NCBI GenBank assembly: GCA_035461385.1
Contig: DATHVI010000028.1
Location: forward strand, 1-15,752
Reading direction: 5' to 3'
Length of the DNA: 15,752 bases
DNA from: DATHVI01 sp035461385
GTDB lineage: Bacteria > Actinomycetota > Thermoleophilia > Solirubrobacterales > 70-9
Shown here: positions 1 to 7,620 of the stretch, one piece after another
Position numbering within the stretch: the stretch's first letter is position 1
How the letters are laid out: each line of letters opens with the position of its first letter
Made by a program: the position numbers and the translations under genes
The notes under the pieces: model-generated
Databases searched by the model: none
What the model was told of the DNA's origin: nothing
What the model saw: only the letters and a program-made list of their open reading frames with translations

Positions 1-2
1 GC

Positions 3-146
3 ACCGCGGTCGCCGACCGCGTTCTCGACGTCGTCCGCGACTCGTTCGCCGCCGGCGTCCAGACGAGTCTCAGGGTCGCGGCCGCGATCGCGGTCGCCGG
101 ATTCGTGATCGCGCTCCTGTTCGTCCGCCCCGAGCGCGAGCAATAG
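3..146 (+). CDS. C-terminal fragment of a probable MFS (EmrB/QacA-type) exporter
   Basis: Only the last 47 codons are in the window, ending at TAG 144-146; the gene begins upstream. The fragment has an amphipathic stretch (DSFAAGVQTSLRV) followed by one hydrophobic helix (AAAIAVAGFVIALLFV) and a short charged tail (RPEREQ). A loop of the form 'aF.dG..tal' before a final Ala/Leu/Val-rich helix and a basic end is typical of the last transmembrane helix of 14-TM drug:proton antiporters of the DHA2 family. That assignment is inferred from the general look of the C-terminus, since no diagnostic MFS motif is inside the window; another polytopic membrane protein is possible. It converges on the next gene with 22 bases between the stop codons and no convincing terminator. 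Confidence 0.5.
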   Translation, partial: TAVADRVLDVVRDSFAAGVQTSLRVAAAIAVAGFVIALLFVRPEREQ

Positions 147-168
147 CCGGGCGGCCGCGCCGGGCGAC

Positions 169-489
169 TCAGTCGCCGACGATCTCGACGTCGGACGCGA
201 GCTCGATCCGGCCGCGGCGCCGGTACTCGATGTCTACCGTCTCGTGCTTGCGGTAGGTGCCGAACAGGCCGAGGTACATCGCCATCCAGCGCCCGGTGCC
301 GACCTTCTCCTTGATGATCGGCCGGTTGAAGACGATCGCGTCGCCGCGGAGCTCGTAGTCTCCACCCTCCTGCTGCTCGACACCGTTGACGTAGACCGAG
401 ATCGGCGGCACGGCGCCGGCGGGCAGGCGGACACGGCGCCCCGCCGCGTAGCTGCCCTTGGGAATCTCGAACTCGGGGTCGCGATCCAT
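169..489 (-). CDS. Small conserved hypothetical protein, probably all-beta
   Basis: A 106-residue protein that I do not recognise as a named family. It has no signal peptide or membrane segment and is probably cytoplasmic. The middle (about residues 32-60) contains a 'V-Y-V-N-G-V-x-Q ... G-x-D-Y-x-L-x-G-x-x-I-x-F' pattern, which resembles beta-strand repeats found in phage tail and other beta-rich structural proteins; this is a resemblance only. The end is rich in charged strands (TVDIEYRRRGRIELASDVEI). The start is ATG 487-489, preceded by GGGAG at about 7 bases. The stop of the upstream gene (TAG, 502-500) lies just 10 bases before this start and next to that SD, suggesting translational coupling. 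It is the last gene of a probable gltA-led unit. No function is assigned. Confidence 0.7.
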   Translation of the reverse strand: MDRDPEFEIPKGSYAAGRRVRLPAGAVPPISVYVNGVEQQEGGDYELRGDAIVFNRPIIKEKVGTGRWMAMYLGLFGTYRKHETVDIEYRRRGRIELASDVEIVGD

Positions 490-499
490 CGGTCGCTCC

Positions 500-850
500 C
501 TATCCGCCGAGCTCGCGGCGGATGGCGTCGAACGGCGACTCCCCGGGCAGGGGCTCGAGCTCGCGCCGGCGGATGCCGCCCGTGTAGGGGACGATCCGCC
601 CGTCCCCCATCACGTCGACGCCTGCGTCGGTCGAGCGCAGCCAGCCGCCCGTCGAGATCTCGACTCGCGCCGCGACCCGGTCGCCGGGGGCGAAGTGGCG
701 CAGCATCGTCACCCCCTCGAGCCCTCCGGTCGAGCGTGCCGCCTCGGCCCGTGCCGCAAGCGCCGCCAGGGCCGAGTCGAGATCGGCGAAGGCCTCACGC
801 TTGACCGTCGAGCCGTGGCGCACGGTGAGCTTGTAGTCGGAGCGGCCCAG
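500..850 (-). CDS. Conserved hypothetical protein following citrate synthase; start probably CTG
   Basis: A protein of about 116 residues from CTG 850-848, or 107 from GTG 823-821. It is soluble, with an Ala-rich helix (LDSALAALAARAEAARS) followed by a beta-rich half containing RVEISTGG, a 'GVDVMGDGRIVPYTGGIRRR' segment and a GESPFDAIRREL end. I recall small actinobacterial proteins of unknown function with this organisation, starting near a YxLxVRHG segment. Here that segment (DYKLTVRHG) is split by the GTG, so the GTG start would remove a conserved strand. No ATG or TTG exists between the gltA stop and the GTG, so CTG 850-848 is the best upstream candidate, with a GGCGGG stretch just before it. 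The frame is the same as gltA, separated from it by the gltA TGA. Function unknown. Confidence 0.7.
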   Translation of the reverse strand: MGRSDYKLTVRHGSTVKREAFADLDSALAALAARAEAARSTGGLEGVTMLRHFAPGDRVAARVEISTGGWLRSTDAGVDVMGDGRIVPYTGGIRRRELEPLPGESPFDAIRRELGG

Positions 851-865
851 ATCGGATCGCCCGCC

Positions 866-2266
866 TCAGGCGCCGCGACGCGGACGCTTCGGGCGGCGAG
901 CAGGCGGCCCGGTGATCTTCTCGGGACCGGTGCGGTCGGCGATCGGGACGTAGTCGAGGTCGCGCGCGCCGGTGTAGATCTGGCGCGGGCGGGCGATCCG
1001 CTGCTCGGGATCGTCGTTCATCTCCATCCACTGCGAGATCCAGCCCGCCGTCCGGGGGATCGCGAAGATCACCGTGAACATCGTCGTCGGGATCCGCAGC
1101 GCCTCGTAGATCAGGCCCGAGTAGAAGTCGACGTTCGGGTAGAGCTTGCGCGAGGTGAAGTAGTCGTCGTCGAGAGCTCGCTTCTCGAGCTCGACCGCGA
1201 TGTCGAGCAGCGGATTCTCCCCGGTCGCCTCGAGCACCTCGTCGACGTGCTTCTTGATGATCCGCGCGCGGGGGTCGTAGTTCTTGTAGACGCGGTGCCC
1301 GAATCCCATCAGCCGCTCCTCGCGGTCCTTGACCCTGGCGAGGAAGTCAGGGATGTTCTCGGCCTTCTCGATCCGGCGCAGCATCCGCAGCACCGCCTCG
1401 TTGGCGCCACCGTGGAGCGGGCCGTACAGGGCCGCGACTCCCGCGGTGACCGCCGAGTAGGGATCGACCTGCGAGGAGCCGACGCCCCGGACCGCGTTCG
1501 TCGAACAGTTCTGCTCGTGGTCGGCGTGGAGGATGAAGAGGACGTCGAGCGCGCGGGCGAGCCGCGGGTCCGGCTCGTACTTCGTCTCGGTCATCTTGAA
1601 CATCATCGCGAGGAAGTTCTCCGAGTAGTCGAGGTCGTTGTCGGGATAGACGTAGGGAAGCCCCATGTTGTGCCGGTAGGCGAACGCGGCCAGGGTCGGC
1701 ATCTTCGCGATCAGCCGGATCGCGGCCATGTAGCGCTCCTCCGGGTCGTCGATCTGCTTCGCGTCGGGATAGAAGGTCGACAGCGCGCCGACCGAGGCGA
1801 GCAGCATCCCCATCGGGTGGGCGTCGTAGCGGAAGCCCTCGACGAACTTCTTGATGTTCTCGTGGGCGAAGGTGTGGTGGGTGACGTCGTAGACCCAGCG
1901 CTCGAACTGGGCGGCGGTCGGGAGCTCGCCGAAGATCAGCAGGTAGGCGACCTCGAGGTAGGACGAGTGCTCGCAGAGCTGCTCGATCGAGTAGCCGCGA
2001 TGCTGGAGGATCCCGGCCTCGCCGTCGAAGTAGGAGATCGCCGAGCGGCACGAGGCGGTGTTGGTGAACGCCGGGTCGTAGGCCATCAGCCCGAAGTCGT
2101 CGTCGGAGACCTTGATCTGGCGCAGGTCCATCGCCCGCATGGTGCCGTCGGTCACCTCGACCTCATAGGTCTCGCCGGTCCGGTTGTCGGTGATCGTCAG
2201 CGTCTGCGCGCTCTCAGCCGTAGCCACCTCACCCCCCTGTTCCCGGGTCTCGCGCTCGCTCGCCAT
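866..2266 (-). CDS. gltA: Citrate synthase (type II, GltA-like)
   Basis: This enzyme condenses acetyl-CoA and oxaloacetate to citrate at the entry of the TCA cycle, in the cytoplasm. The 466-residue length fits the type II (GltA) class, which has an N-terminal beta domain (about residues 20-60) before the catalytic core. Core motifs are all present: HADHEQN at 247-253, GPLHGGANE at 282-290 with the substrate histidine at 285, GFGHRVYKNYDPRA at 321-334, PNVDFYSG at 377-384 with the catalytic aspartate at 380, and PRTAGWISQW at 404-413. After the usual end there is a basic tail (ITGPPARRPKRPRRGA, 451-466) that looks like a dispensable extension. The start is ATG 2264-2266, with a perfect SD (AGGAGG) seven bases upstream. 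It is followed closely by two small genes on the same strand and preceded, 156 bases away, by a PfkB-family kinase gene. Confidence 0.97.
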   Translation of the reverse strand: MASERETREQGGEVATAESAQTLTITDNRTGETYEVEVTDGTMRAMDLRQIKVSDDDFGLMAYDPAFTNTASCRSAISYFDGEAGILQHRGYSIEQLCEHSSYLEVAYLLIFGELPTAAQFERWVYDVTHHTFAHENIKKFVEGFRYDAHPMGMLLASVGALSTFYPDAKQIDDPEERYMAAIRLIAKMPTLAAFAYRHNMGLPYVYPDNDLDYSENFLAMMFKMTETKYEPDPRLARALDVLFILHADHEQNCSTNAVRGVGSSQVDPYSAVTAGVAALYGPLHGGANEAVLRMLRRIEKAENIPDFLARVKDREERLMGFGHRVYKNYDPRARIIKKHVDEVLEATGENPLLDIAVELEKRALDDDYFTSRKLYPNVDFYSGLIYEALRIPTTMFTVIFAIPRTAGWISQWMEMNDDPEQRIARPRQIYTGARDLDYVPIADRTGPEKITGPPARRPKRPRRGA

Positions 2267-2422
2267 CGTCCCTCCTGGATCGGATCCTCGTTTCGTCCTC
2301 CGGAATTCTCGCAGCTTGCCGACCGGGGACTCTGTCCGGATCGCGTAGCGGCCTCGGAGGCAAGGAAGCCGCCCCCGGAGCGAAGCAAATCAAACCCCCC
2401 GGGGCGTAGCCGCGGGCATAGG
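2267..2422. other. Intergenic leader region between the PfkB kinase and gltA
   Basis: These 156 bases separate two minus-strand genes. No convincing -10/-35 pair or classical terminator is visible. They hold several short self-complementary blocks: GGAC-TCT-GTCC near 2327-2337, GCCT-CGG-AGGC near 2351-2361, and GCGGC/GCCGC arms flanking the latter. There is also a patch rich in A (AGCAAATCAAA near 2383-2393), which stands out from the GC-rich surroundings. The region may be a structured 5' leader of gltA or an intergenic repeat. Nothing in it looks like a gene. Confidence 0.4.
2271..2276 (-). promoter_or_regulatory. Shine-Dalgarno of gltA
   Basis: CCTCCT on the plus strand reads AGGAGG on the minus strand, 4 bases before GGACG-ATG counted to the extended GGGA, seven bases from the box to ATG 2266. 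It fixes the citrate synthase start and shows that gltA is leadered, unlike several genes further right in the window. Confidence 0.75.
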
Positions 2423-3364
<942 letters not shown>

Positions 3365-3438
3365 GCGGGCGCCATCGTTACCAGACCTGAACCCGGCTCG
3401 GCGACGGCCGCCTGCGCCGAGTCCGGGCGCCTACTGCG

Positions 3439-3444
3439 TAAACT
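3439..3444 (+). promoter_or_regulatory. Candidate -10 box (TAAACT) of the DEAD-box helicase gene
   Basis: TAAACT fits the TANNNT -10 consensus and ends nine bases before GTG 3454. No SD is visible before that GTG, so a leaderless or near-leaderless mRNA is likely. No -35 match was seen. Confidence 0.45.
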
Positions 3445-3453
3445 CGCCCAGCC

Positions 3454-4968
3454 GTGAGCGCGGAGCCAGGACAGAGGAGCGATGATTCCCGGGCGGAGCG
3501 CGATTCGGGAGTGGTGAGCGCATTCCGCGACCTCGGGCTCTCCGAGGACATCCTCCGCGTCCTCGACGAGCTCGGTTACGACGAGCCGACCCCGATCCAG
3601 GACCGCGCGATCCCCGAGCTGCTCGCCGGTCACGACGTGATCGGCCAGGCCCAGACCGGGACCGGGAAGACCGCCGCCTTCGGGTTGCCGCTGCTTCAGT
3701 ACCTCGAGCCGTCGTCCGAGGAGACGCAGGCGGTCGTCCTCACGCCGACCCGCGAGCTCTGCATCCAGGTGACGCAGGCGCTGCGCGCCTACGCCGAGCA
3801 CCTGCCGGTCGAGATCGTTGCGGTCTTCGGCGGCGCCCCGATCGCCCCGCAGCAGTCGCGCCTTCGCGCCGGCGCCCAGGTGGTCGTCGCCACGGTTGGG
3901 CGGATGATGGACCTGATCTCGCGCCGCTCGCTGGTCCTCACCTCGGCGCGCTACGTCGTCCTCGACGAGGCCGACGAGATGCTCGACCTCGGCTTCATCG
4001 AGGACGTCGAGAAGATCCTCCGGATGTGCCCGAGCGGTCGTCAGACGGCGCTGTTCTCGGCGACGATACCGGCGCCGATCGCGCGCCTCGCCGAGCGCCA
4101 CATGTATGAGCCGGTGACGATCAAGGTGACGCCGCGCAAGCTCACCGTCGACGCGATCGAGCAGGCCTTCGTCGAGGTCCCGGGGCGGGAGAAGTTGAGC
4201 CGTCTGGTCGAGGTGCTCCGGGCCGAGGAGCCCGAGCAGGCGATCATCTTCTGCCGGACGAAGATCGGCGCCGCGCGCCTCGACGAGGAGCTGCGCCGGA
4301 AGGGGCTGGGGGTGAAGGCGCTCCACGGCGACATGACCCAGGGCGCACGGGACGGGGTGATGATCGCCTTCAAGGAGCACAAGCTGCCGCTGCTCGTCGC
4401 GACCGACGTCGCCGCGCGCGGACTCGACATCGAGCACGTCACCCACGTGATCAACTACGACCTGCCGAACAACACCGAGATCTACGTCCACCGGATCGGC
4501 CGCACCGGCCGGGTCGGCCGAACGGGGCGCGCGATCACCTTCGTCACCCCCAGGGATCGCAACGTGATCGCAGTCATCGAGCGCGAGGCGAAGATCTCGA
4601 TCGGCGAATGGGAGCCCCCCGAGGAGCGGCTCGAGCATGCCCCCCGCCCCCGCCGCCGCGACCATGCGAAGCCGCCGGAGAGGGCCGCCGCCGCGCGCGA
4701 GCCCGCCGGCGCCGGTGCGAGCGACGGCAACGGGCGGGCGAAGCTGTTCGTCAATCGCGGCCGGCGGAGCGGGATCACCGACGAGGACCTGCGCTGGGCG
4801 CTCGTCGAGGGGGCCGTGATTCCGGACGACTCGATCGGCGACGTCCGGGTCCTGGAGCGGTTCTCGTTCGTCGAGCTCGATCCCGAGGACGCCGAGAAGG
4901 CGCTCGACCGCCTCGACAGGACCCGGCTCAAGGGCAAGCAGATCCGGGTCGAGTACGCGAAGGGCTGA
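3454..4968 (+). CDS. DEAD-box ATP-dependent RNA helicase with DbpA-type RNA-binding domain
   Basis: A 504-residue RNA helicase that unwinds or remodels structured RNA using ATP, probably in ribosome assembly or mRNA turnover. Motifs in order: Q motif (FRDLGLSEDILRVLDELGYD, then PTPIQ ending at 49), Walker A AQTGTGKT (66-73), PTREL (98-102), DEAD (171-174), SAT (202-204), FCRTK (266-270), HGDMTQGARD (291-300), VATDVAARGLDI (315-326) and HRIGRTGR (346-353). A basic Ala/Pro-rich linker (about 388-428) leads to a C-terminal domain at 429-504 (KLFVNRGRRSGIT to RVEYAKG), which matches the DbpA/CsdA RNA-binding domain. Motif Ib reads TVGR (147-150) instead of the usual TPGR. Start is GTG 3454; in-frame GTG 3511 or 3514, just before the Q motif, would remove a dispensable 19-20 residues. 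It could be called DeaD/CsdA-like; target RNA is unknown. Confidence 0.95.
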   Translation: MSAEPGQRSDDSRAERDSGVVSAFRDLGLSEDILRVLDELGYDEPTPIQDRAIPELLAGHDVIGQAQTGTGKTAAFGLPLLQYLEPSSEETQAVVLTPTRELCIQVTQALRAYAEHLPVEIVAVFGGAPIAPQQSRLRAGAQVVVATVGRMMDLISRRSLVLTSARYVVLDEADEMLDLGFIEDVEKILRMCPSGRQTALFSATIPAPIARLAERHMYEPVTIKVTPRKLTVDAIEQAFVEVPGREKLSRLVEVLRAEEPEQAIIFCRTKIGAARLDEELRRKGLGVKALHGDMTQGARDGVMIAFKEHKLPLLVATDVAARGLDIEHVTHVINYDLPNNTEIYVHRIGRTGRVGRTGRAITFVTPRDRNVIAVIEREAKISIGEWEPPEERLEHAPRPRRRDHAKPPERAAAAREPAGAGASDGNGRAKLFVNRGRRSGITDEDLRWALVEGAVIPDDSIGDVRVLERFSFVELDPEDAEKALDRLDRTRLKGKQIRVEYAKG

Positions 4969-4982
4969 CCGGTCGCGCCGGC

Positions 4983-6017
4983 TCAGGCGCTGGCGCGGGC
5001 GCGCGCCTCGCGGCCTTGGCGCAGCAGCCCTCGCCAGTCGCGCGAGCGGAAGACGACGGCGAGCGCGATCACCGCGACGAGCAGCGACCAAGCCGCGACC
5101 GCGAGCTGCTGGCCGACCGAGTAGGCGAGCACCGCGAGGTAGGTCGGCCCGTCGAGGGCGACGACGAGCAGCGCCTGCTGCGCCCCGGCGCCGCCGGGGG
5201 TGAACGGGAGCGCGCTCGAGATCGCCTGGACGCTCATCACGAGCAGCACGTTCTCGAACGAGCCGCCGATCCCGAACGCATCGAGGAAGAGCCAGAATGA
5301 CGCGAACCGCAGCAACCACCCCGCGGCCTGCCAGGAGAACACCTCGCGGAGGTAGCGCATCGGCTCGCCGAGCACCGCGACCCCCTGCTTGACGCGTTGC
5401 CAGAACGCCTCGACGTGGCGCGAGGCATAGAGCATCAGCGCGGTCAGGCCGAGCCCGATGACGACGAGCGTGAACGCGAACAGGTGCGGGTTGGCGGCCC
5501 AGAAGGAGATCTCGAAGGCGGGCAGCTCGGGCAGACGCGGCGCCGCCGGGAGCAGCCCCTGGGTGATCGCGTAGAGCAGCACCAGCAGGCCGATTCCGGT
5601 GTCGAACGGCATCAGGCAGGCGAACGAGGCGATGATCGTCGGGTAGCGGGAGTCGCGCACGACCCGCTTCGCGAGCACGATCTTGATCGCGTCGCCTCCG
5701 CGCGCCGGGAGGATGCCGTTCATCCCGACCCCGACCAGGAACGAGCCGACGACCCCGACCTCGCTGACAGGCTCTTGATCGCGCGCCCGCGGACGATTCC
5801 CCCGCTGCCCCGGCTTCGCGTTCCCCGGGTCGCCCGGGTACGCTGCCCGCAACGCGTTCGCCCACGCATGGCCGCGGCAGAGCTGCATCGCCAGTGACAA
5901 GATCAGCGCCGCCACCAGAAACGGCCAGTCGACCCTTCCCAGTGTCTGAAGGAAATCCGCCGCCGCGCGGAGGAAGCGATCGACCTGGCCGCCGAGATCG
6001 ATGGCCGCCAAGAGCAT
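4983..6017 (-). CDS. Lysylphosphatidylglycerol-synthase-TM/flippase-like membrane protein
   Basis: A 344-residue polytopic inner-membrane protein with about seven to eight hydrophobic helices (around 31-47, 88-104, 126-154, 177-197, 230-247, 253-270, 284-299, 303-323). It carries two hallmarks of the LPG synthase TM family (UPF0104, PF03706): a GILPARGGDAIK segment at 101-112 and PFTPGGAGAQQ at 271-281. Members act in lipid or polyprenol-linked substrate transfer or flipping; the lysyl-transferase domain of MprF is absent, so this is the stand-alone membrane type. A hydrophilic stretch of about 24 residues (62-85, rich in G/N/P/R/D/Q) sits just before the helix leading to GILPARGG and looks like an insertion. 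The ATG 6017-6015 overlaps the start region of the divergent gene; a TAGCTT box lies ten bases upstream. It converges on the helicase gene with 14 bases between. Confidence 0.85.
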   Translation of the reverse strand: MLLAAIDLGGQVDRFLRAAADFLQTLGRVDWPFLVAALILSLAMQLCRGHAWANALRAAYPGDPGNAKPGQRGNRPRARDQEPVSEVGVVGSFLVGVGMNGILPARGGDAIKIVLAKRVVRDSRYPTIIASFACLMPFDTGIGLLVLLYAITQGLLPAAPRLPELPAFEISFWAANPHLFAFTLVVIGLGLTALMLYASRHVEAFWQRVKQGVAVLGEPMRYLREVFSWQAAGWLLRFASFWLFLDAFGIGGSFENVLLVMSVQAISSALPFTPGGAGAQQALLVVALDGPTYLAVLAYSVGQQLAVAAWSLLVAVIALAVVFRSRDWRGLLRQGREARARASA

Positions 6018-7620
6018 GTCGCAGACAAAGCTAGCTACGCCGCTCGCCGCAGCGCTGGCCGTCTGCGCGGCGCTCGCGATCCCCTACGCGGTCCTCACGC
6101 CGGCGAGCACCGACCTCGCCGCCCAGGCCTTCCGAGCCGAGCTCTTCGCCGACAGCGGGCCCCTGGTCTGGAGCGAGGCCTGGTACGGAGGCTTCCACCT
6201 CCCCGGCTACAGCTTCCTGTTCCCGCCGCTCGCCGCGCTGGTCGGCGTCCATCTCACCGGAGCGCTCACGGCGCTCGGGGCGGCGGGCCTGTTCGCGCTG
6301 CTCGCGCAACGCCGGTCCGCCGGCCGGGCCGCCCTGATCGGCTCGGTGTGGTTCGCCCTCGGCGCCGGCGCCTGGCTTTACACCGGCAGGCTGACGTTCC
6401 TGCTCGGCGTCACAGTCGGCCTCGGGGCGCTGCTGGCGGCCGACCTGCGCCGCCCGATCGCCGCCGGTGCGCTCGCGACGCTGACGGCGCTCGCGAGCCC
6501 TGTCGCAGGCGTCTTCGTCGCGGTCGCTGGGATCGCGGTCGGCCTCGCGGGGGCGAGACGCGCCGGCGCGGCGCTCGCGCTGCCGGCGGCGGCCGCGACG
6601 ATGTTCGCGGGGCTCGCGTTCCCGACCACGGGTGAGGCCCCGTTCACGTTCTCGTCGTTCGTCGCCGTGCCGCTGTTCGTCGCCGGCGCGCTGCTCGTCG
6701 TCCCCCGCGAGCAGCGGGCGGTGCGGATCGGCATCGTCCTCTACGGCCTCCTGGCGCTCGCCGTCTTCGCGATCCCGAATCCGCTCGGCGGCAACGTCGT
6801 CCGGCTCGGCGCCCTGTTCGGCGGTCCGCTCGCCGCGCTCTGCCTGCGGTCGCCCGCGCTGCTGCTCGTCGTCGCGGCGCCGCTGCTCTACTGGCAGCTC
6901 GACGCGCCGGTGCGCGACGCCCGCGCCGGTGCCGGCGACCCGGCGACCGAGGCGGCCTTCTTCGAGCCACTCCTCGATCAGCTCGACCGCCGGGGAATCG
7001 CCGACGGGCAGCCGATGCGGCGGATCCACATCCCCCCGACGGCGAACCGCTGGGAGGCCGTCCACGTCGGCGAGCGGCTCGCGCTCGCACGGGGGTGGTT
7101 GCGCCAGCTCGAGTCCGACGACTTCGAGCTCTTCGACAACGGCAACCTGACACCCGCGGCGTACGCGACCTGGCTCGAGGACCACGGCGTGAGCTACGTC
7201 GCCGTGCCCGACGCCGAGCTCGATTGGATCGGCCGCGACGAGGTCGCGCTGATCGACTCCGGGCTTCCGTTCCTCGAGCCGATCTGGGAAGAGGAGGACT
7301 GGCGGCTGTACCGCGTCGATCCCGAGCCCCCGCTCGTGTCGGCGATCGCCGGGCCGGAGGCCGGAGCCGATCGAGGGTCGGGCAGGGCGCCGAGCCTGCG
7401 GCGGCTCGGGCCGGGCCGGTTCGAGCTCGACGCCGAAACCGGCCACTACCTCGTCCGCCTCGCCTGGACCCCGTACTGGGAGCTCGACGGGGCGCGTGCG
7501 TGCGCGTCGGAGGAGGCCGGCTGGACGCGGATCGACGTTGCCGGCTCCGGGACGGTCGAGCTCGCGGCGCGGTTCAGGATCGCCGGGCTCGGAGGAAGGG
7601 AGCGGATCTGCTCGGGATAG
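6001..7620 (+). CDS. Large polytopic membrane protein with soluble C-terminal domain, GT-C-like
   Basis: A 539-residue protein (534 if ATG 6016 is used). About ten hydrophobic helices fill residues 13-300, followed by a soluble C-terminal part (300-539), probably extracytoplasmic. The first loop has a STDLAAQAFRAELF segment with an acidic residue and a WSEAWYGGFHLPGY segment (57-70), reminiscent of GT-C glycosyltransferases, where a loop-1 aspartate is catalytic. The C-terminal part has a GVSYVAVPDAELDW strand and a late LAWTPYWELDG segment, a layout I recall in uncharacterised actinobacterial membrane proteins. The glycosyltransferase idea is inference; no sugar-donor motif proves it. ATG 6001 is the longest option and ATG 6016 equally plausible; neither has a clear SD. 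Its 3' end overlaps the EamA transporter gene by 13 bases, so the two are translationally coupled. Confidence 0.8.
   Translation: MAAKSMSQTKLATPLAAALAVCAALAIPYAVLTPASTDLAAQAFRAELFADSGPLVWSEAWYGGFHLPGYSFLFPPLAALVGVHLTGALTALGAAGLFALLAQRRSAGRAALIGSVWFALGAGAWLYTGRLTFLLGVTVGLGALLAADLRRPIAAGALATLTALASPVAGVFVAVAGIAVGLAGARRAGAALALPAAAATMFAGLAFPTTGEAPFTFSSFVAVPLFVAGALLVVPREQRAVRIGIVLYGLLALAVFAIPNPLGGNVVRLGALFGGPLAALCLRSPALLLVVAAPLLYWQLDAPVRDARAGAGDPATEAAFFEPLLDQLDRRGIADGQPMRRIHIPPTANRWEAVHVGERLALARGWLRQLESDDFELFDNGNLTPAAYATWLEDHGVSYVAVPDAELDWIGRDEVALIDSGLPFLEPIWEEEDWRLYRVDPEPPLVSAIAGPEAGADRGSGRAPSLRRLGPGRFELDAETGHYLVRLAWTPYWELDGARACASEEAGWTRIDVAGSGTVELAARFRIAGLGGRERICSG
6028..6033 (-). promoter_or_regulatory. 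Candidate -10 box (TAGCTT) of the flippase-like gene
   Basis: On the minus strand TAGCTT lies ten bases before ATG 6017, with no SD between. It overlaps an 8-base palindrome AGCTAGCT (6029-6036). It lies inside the coding part of the divergent gene, which suggests either compact divergent promoters or that one of the two starts is annotated too far upstream. Confidence 0.3.
7591..7599 (+). promoter_or_regulatory. Shine-Dalgarno for the EamA transporter (CTG start)
   Basis: GGAGGAAGG lies inside the end of the preceding gene, eight bases before CTG 7608. It is the strongest SD on the plus strand of the window, and no ATG, GTG or TTG in the correct frame lies at a useful distance, so it decides the start. 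Confidence 0.6.

Noticed and set aside
2197..2388. 63-codon minus-strand open frame over the gltA leader
   Set aside because: Overlaps the 5' end of gltA in another frame and has no SD; more likely part of a leader or repeat than a gene.
4969..4982. CCGG-TCGCG-CCGG between the helicase and flippase-like stops as terminator
   Set aside because: Four pairs only and no T tract.
6031..7446. Minus-strand 471-codon open frame opposite the GT-C-like gene
   Set aside because: Consists of R/E/D/G-rich low complexity; the opposite strand has clear membrane helices.
7095..7607. Upstream extension of the EamA transporter frame
   Set aside because: Arg-rich shadow in another frame of the previous gene; the transporter proper begins at about 7608.
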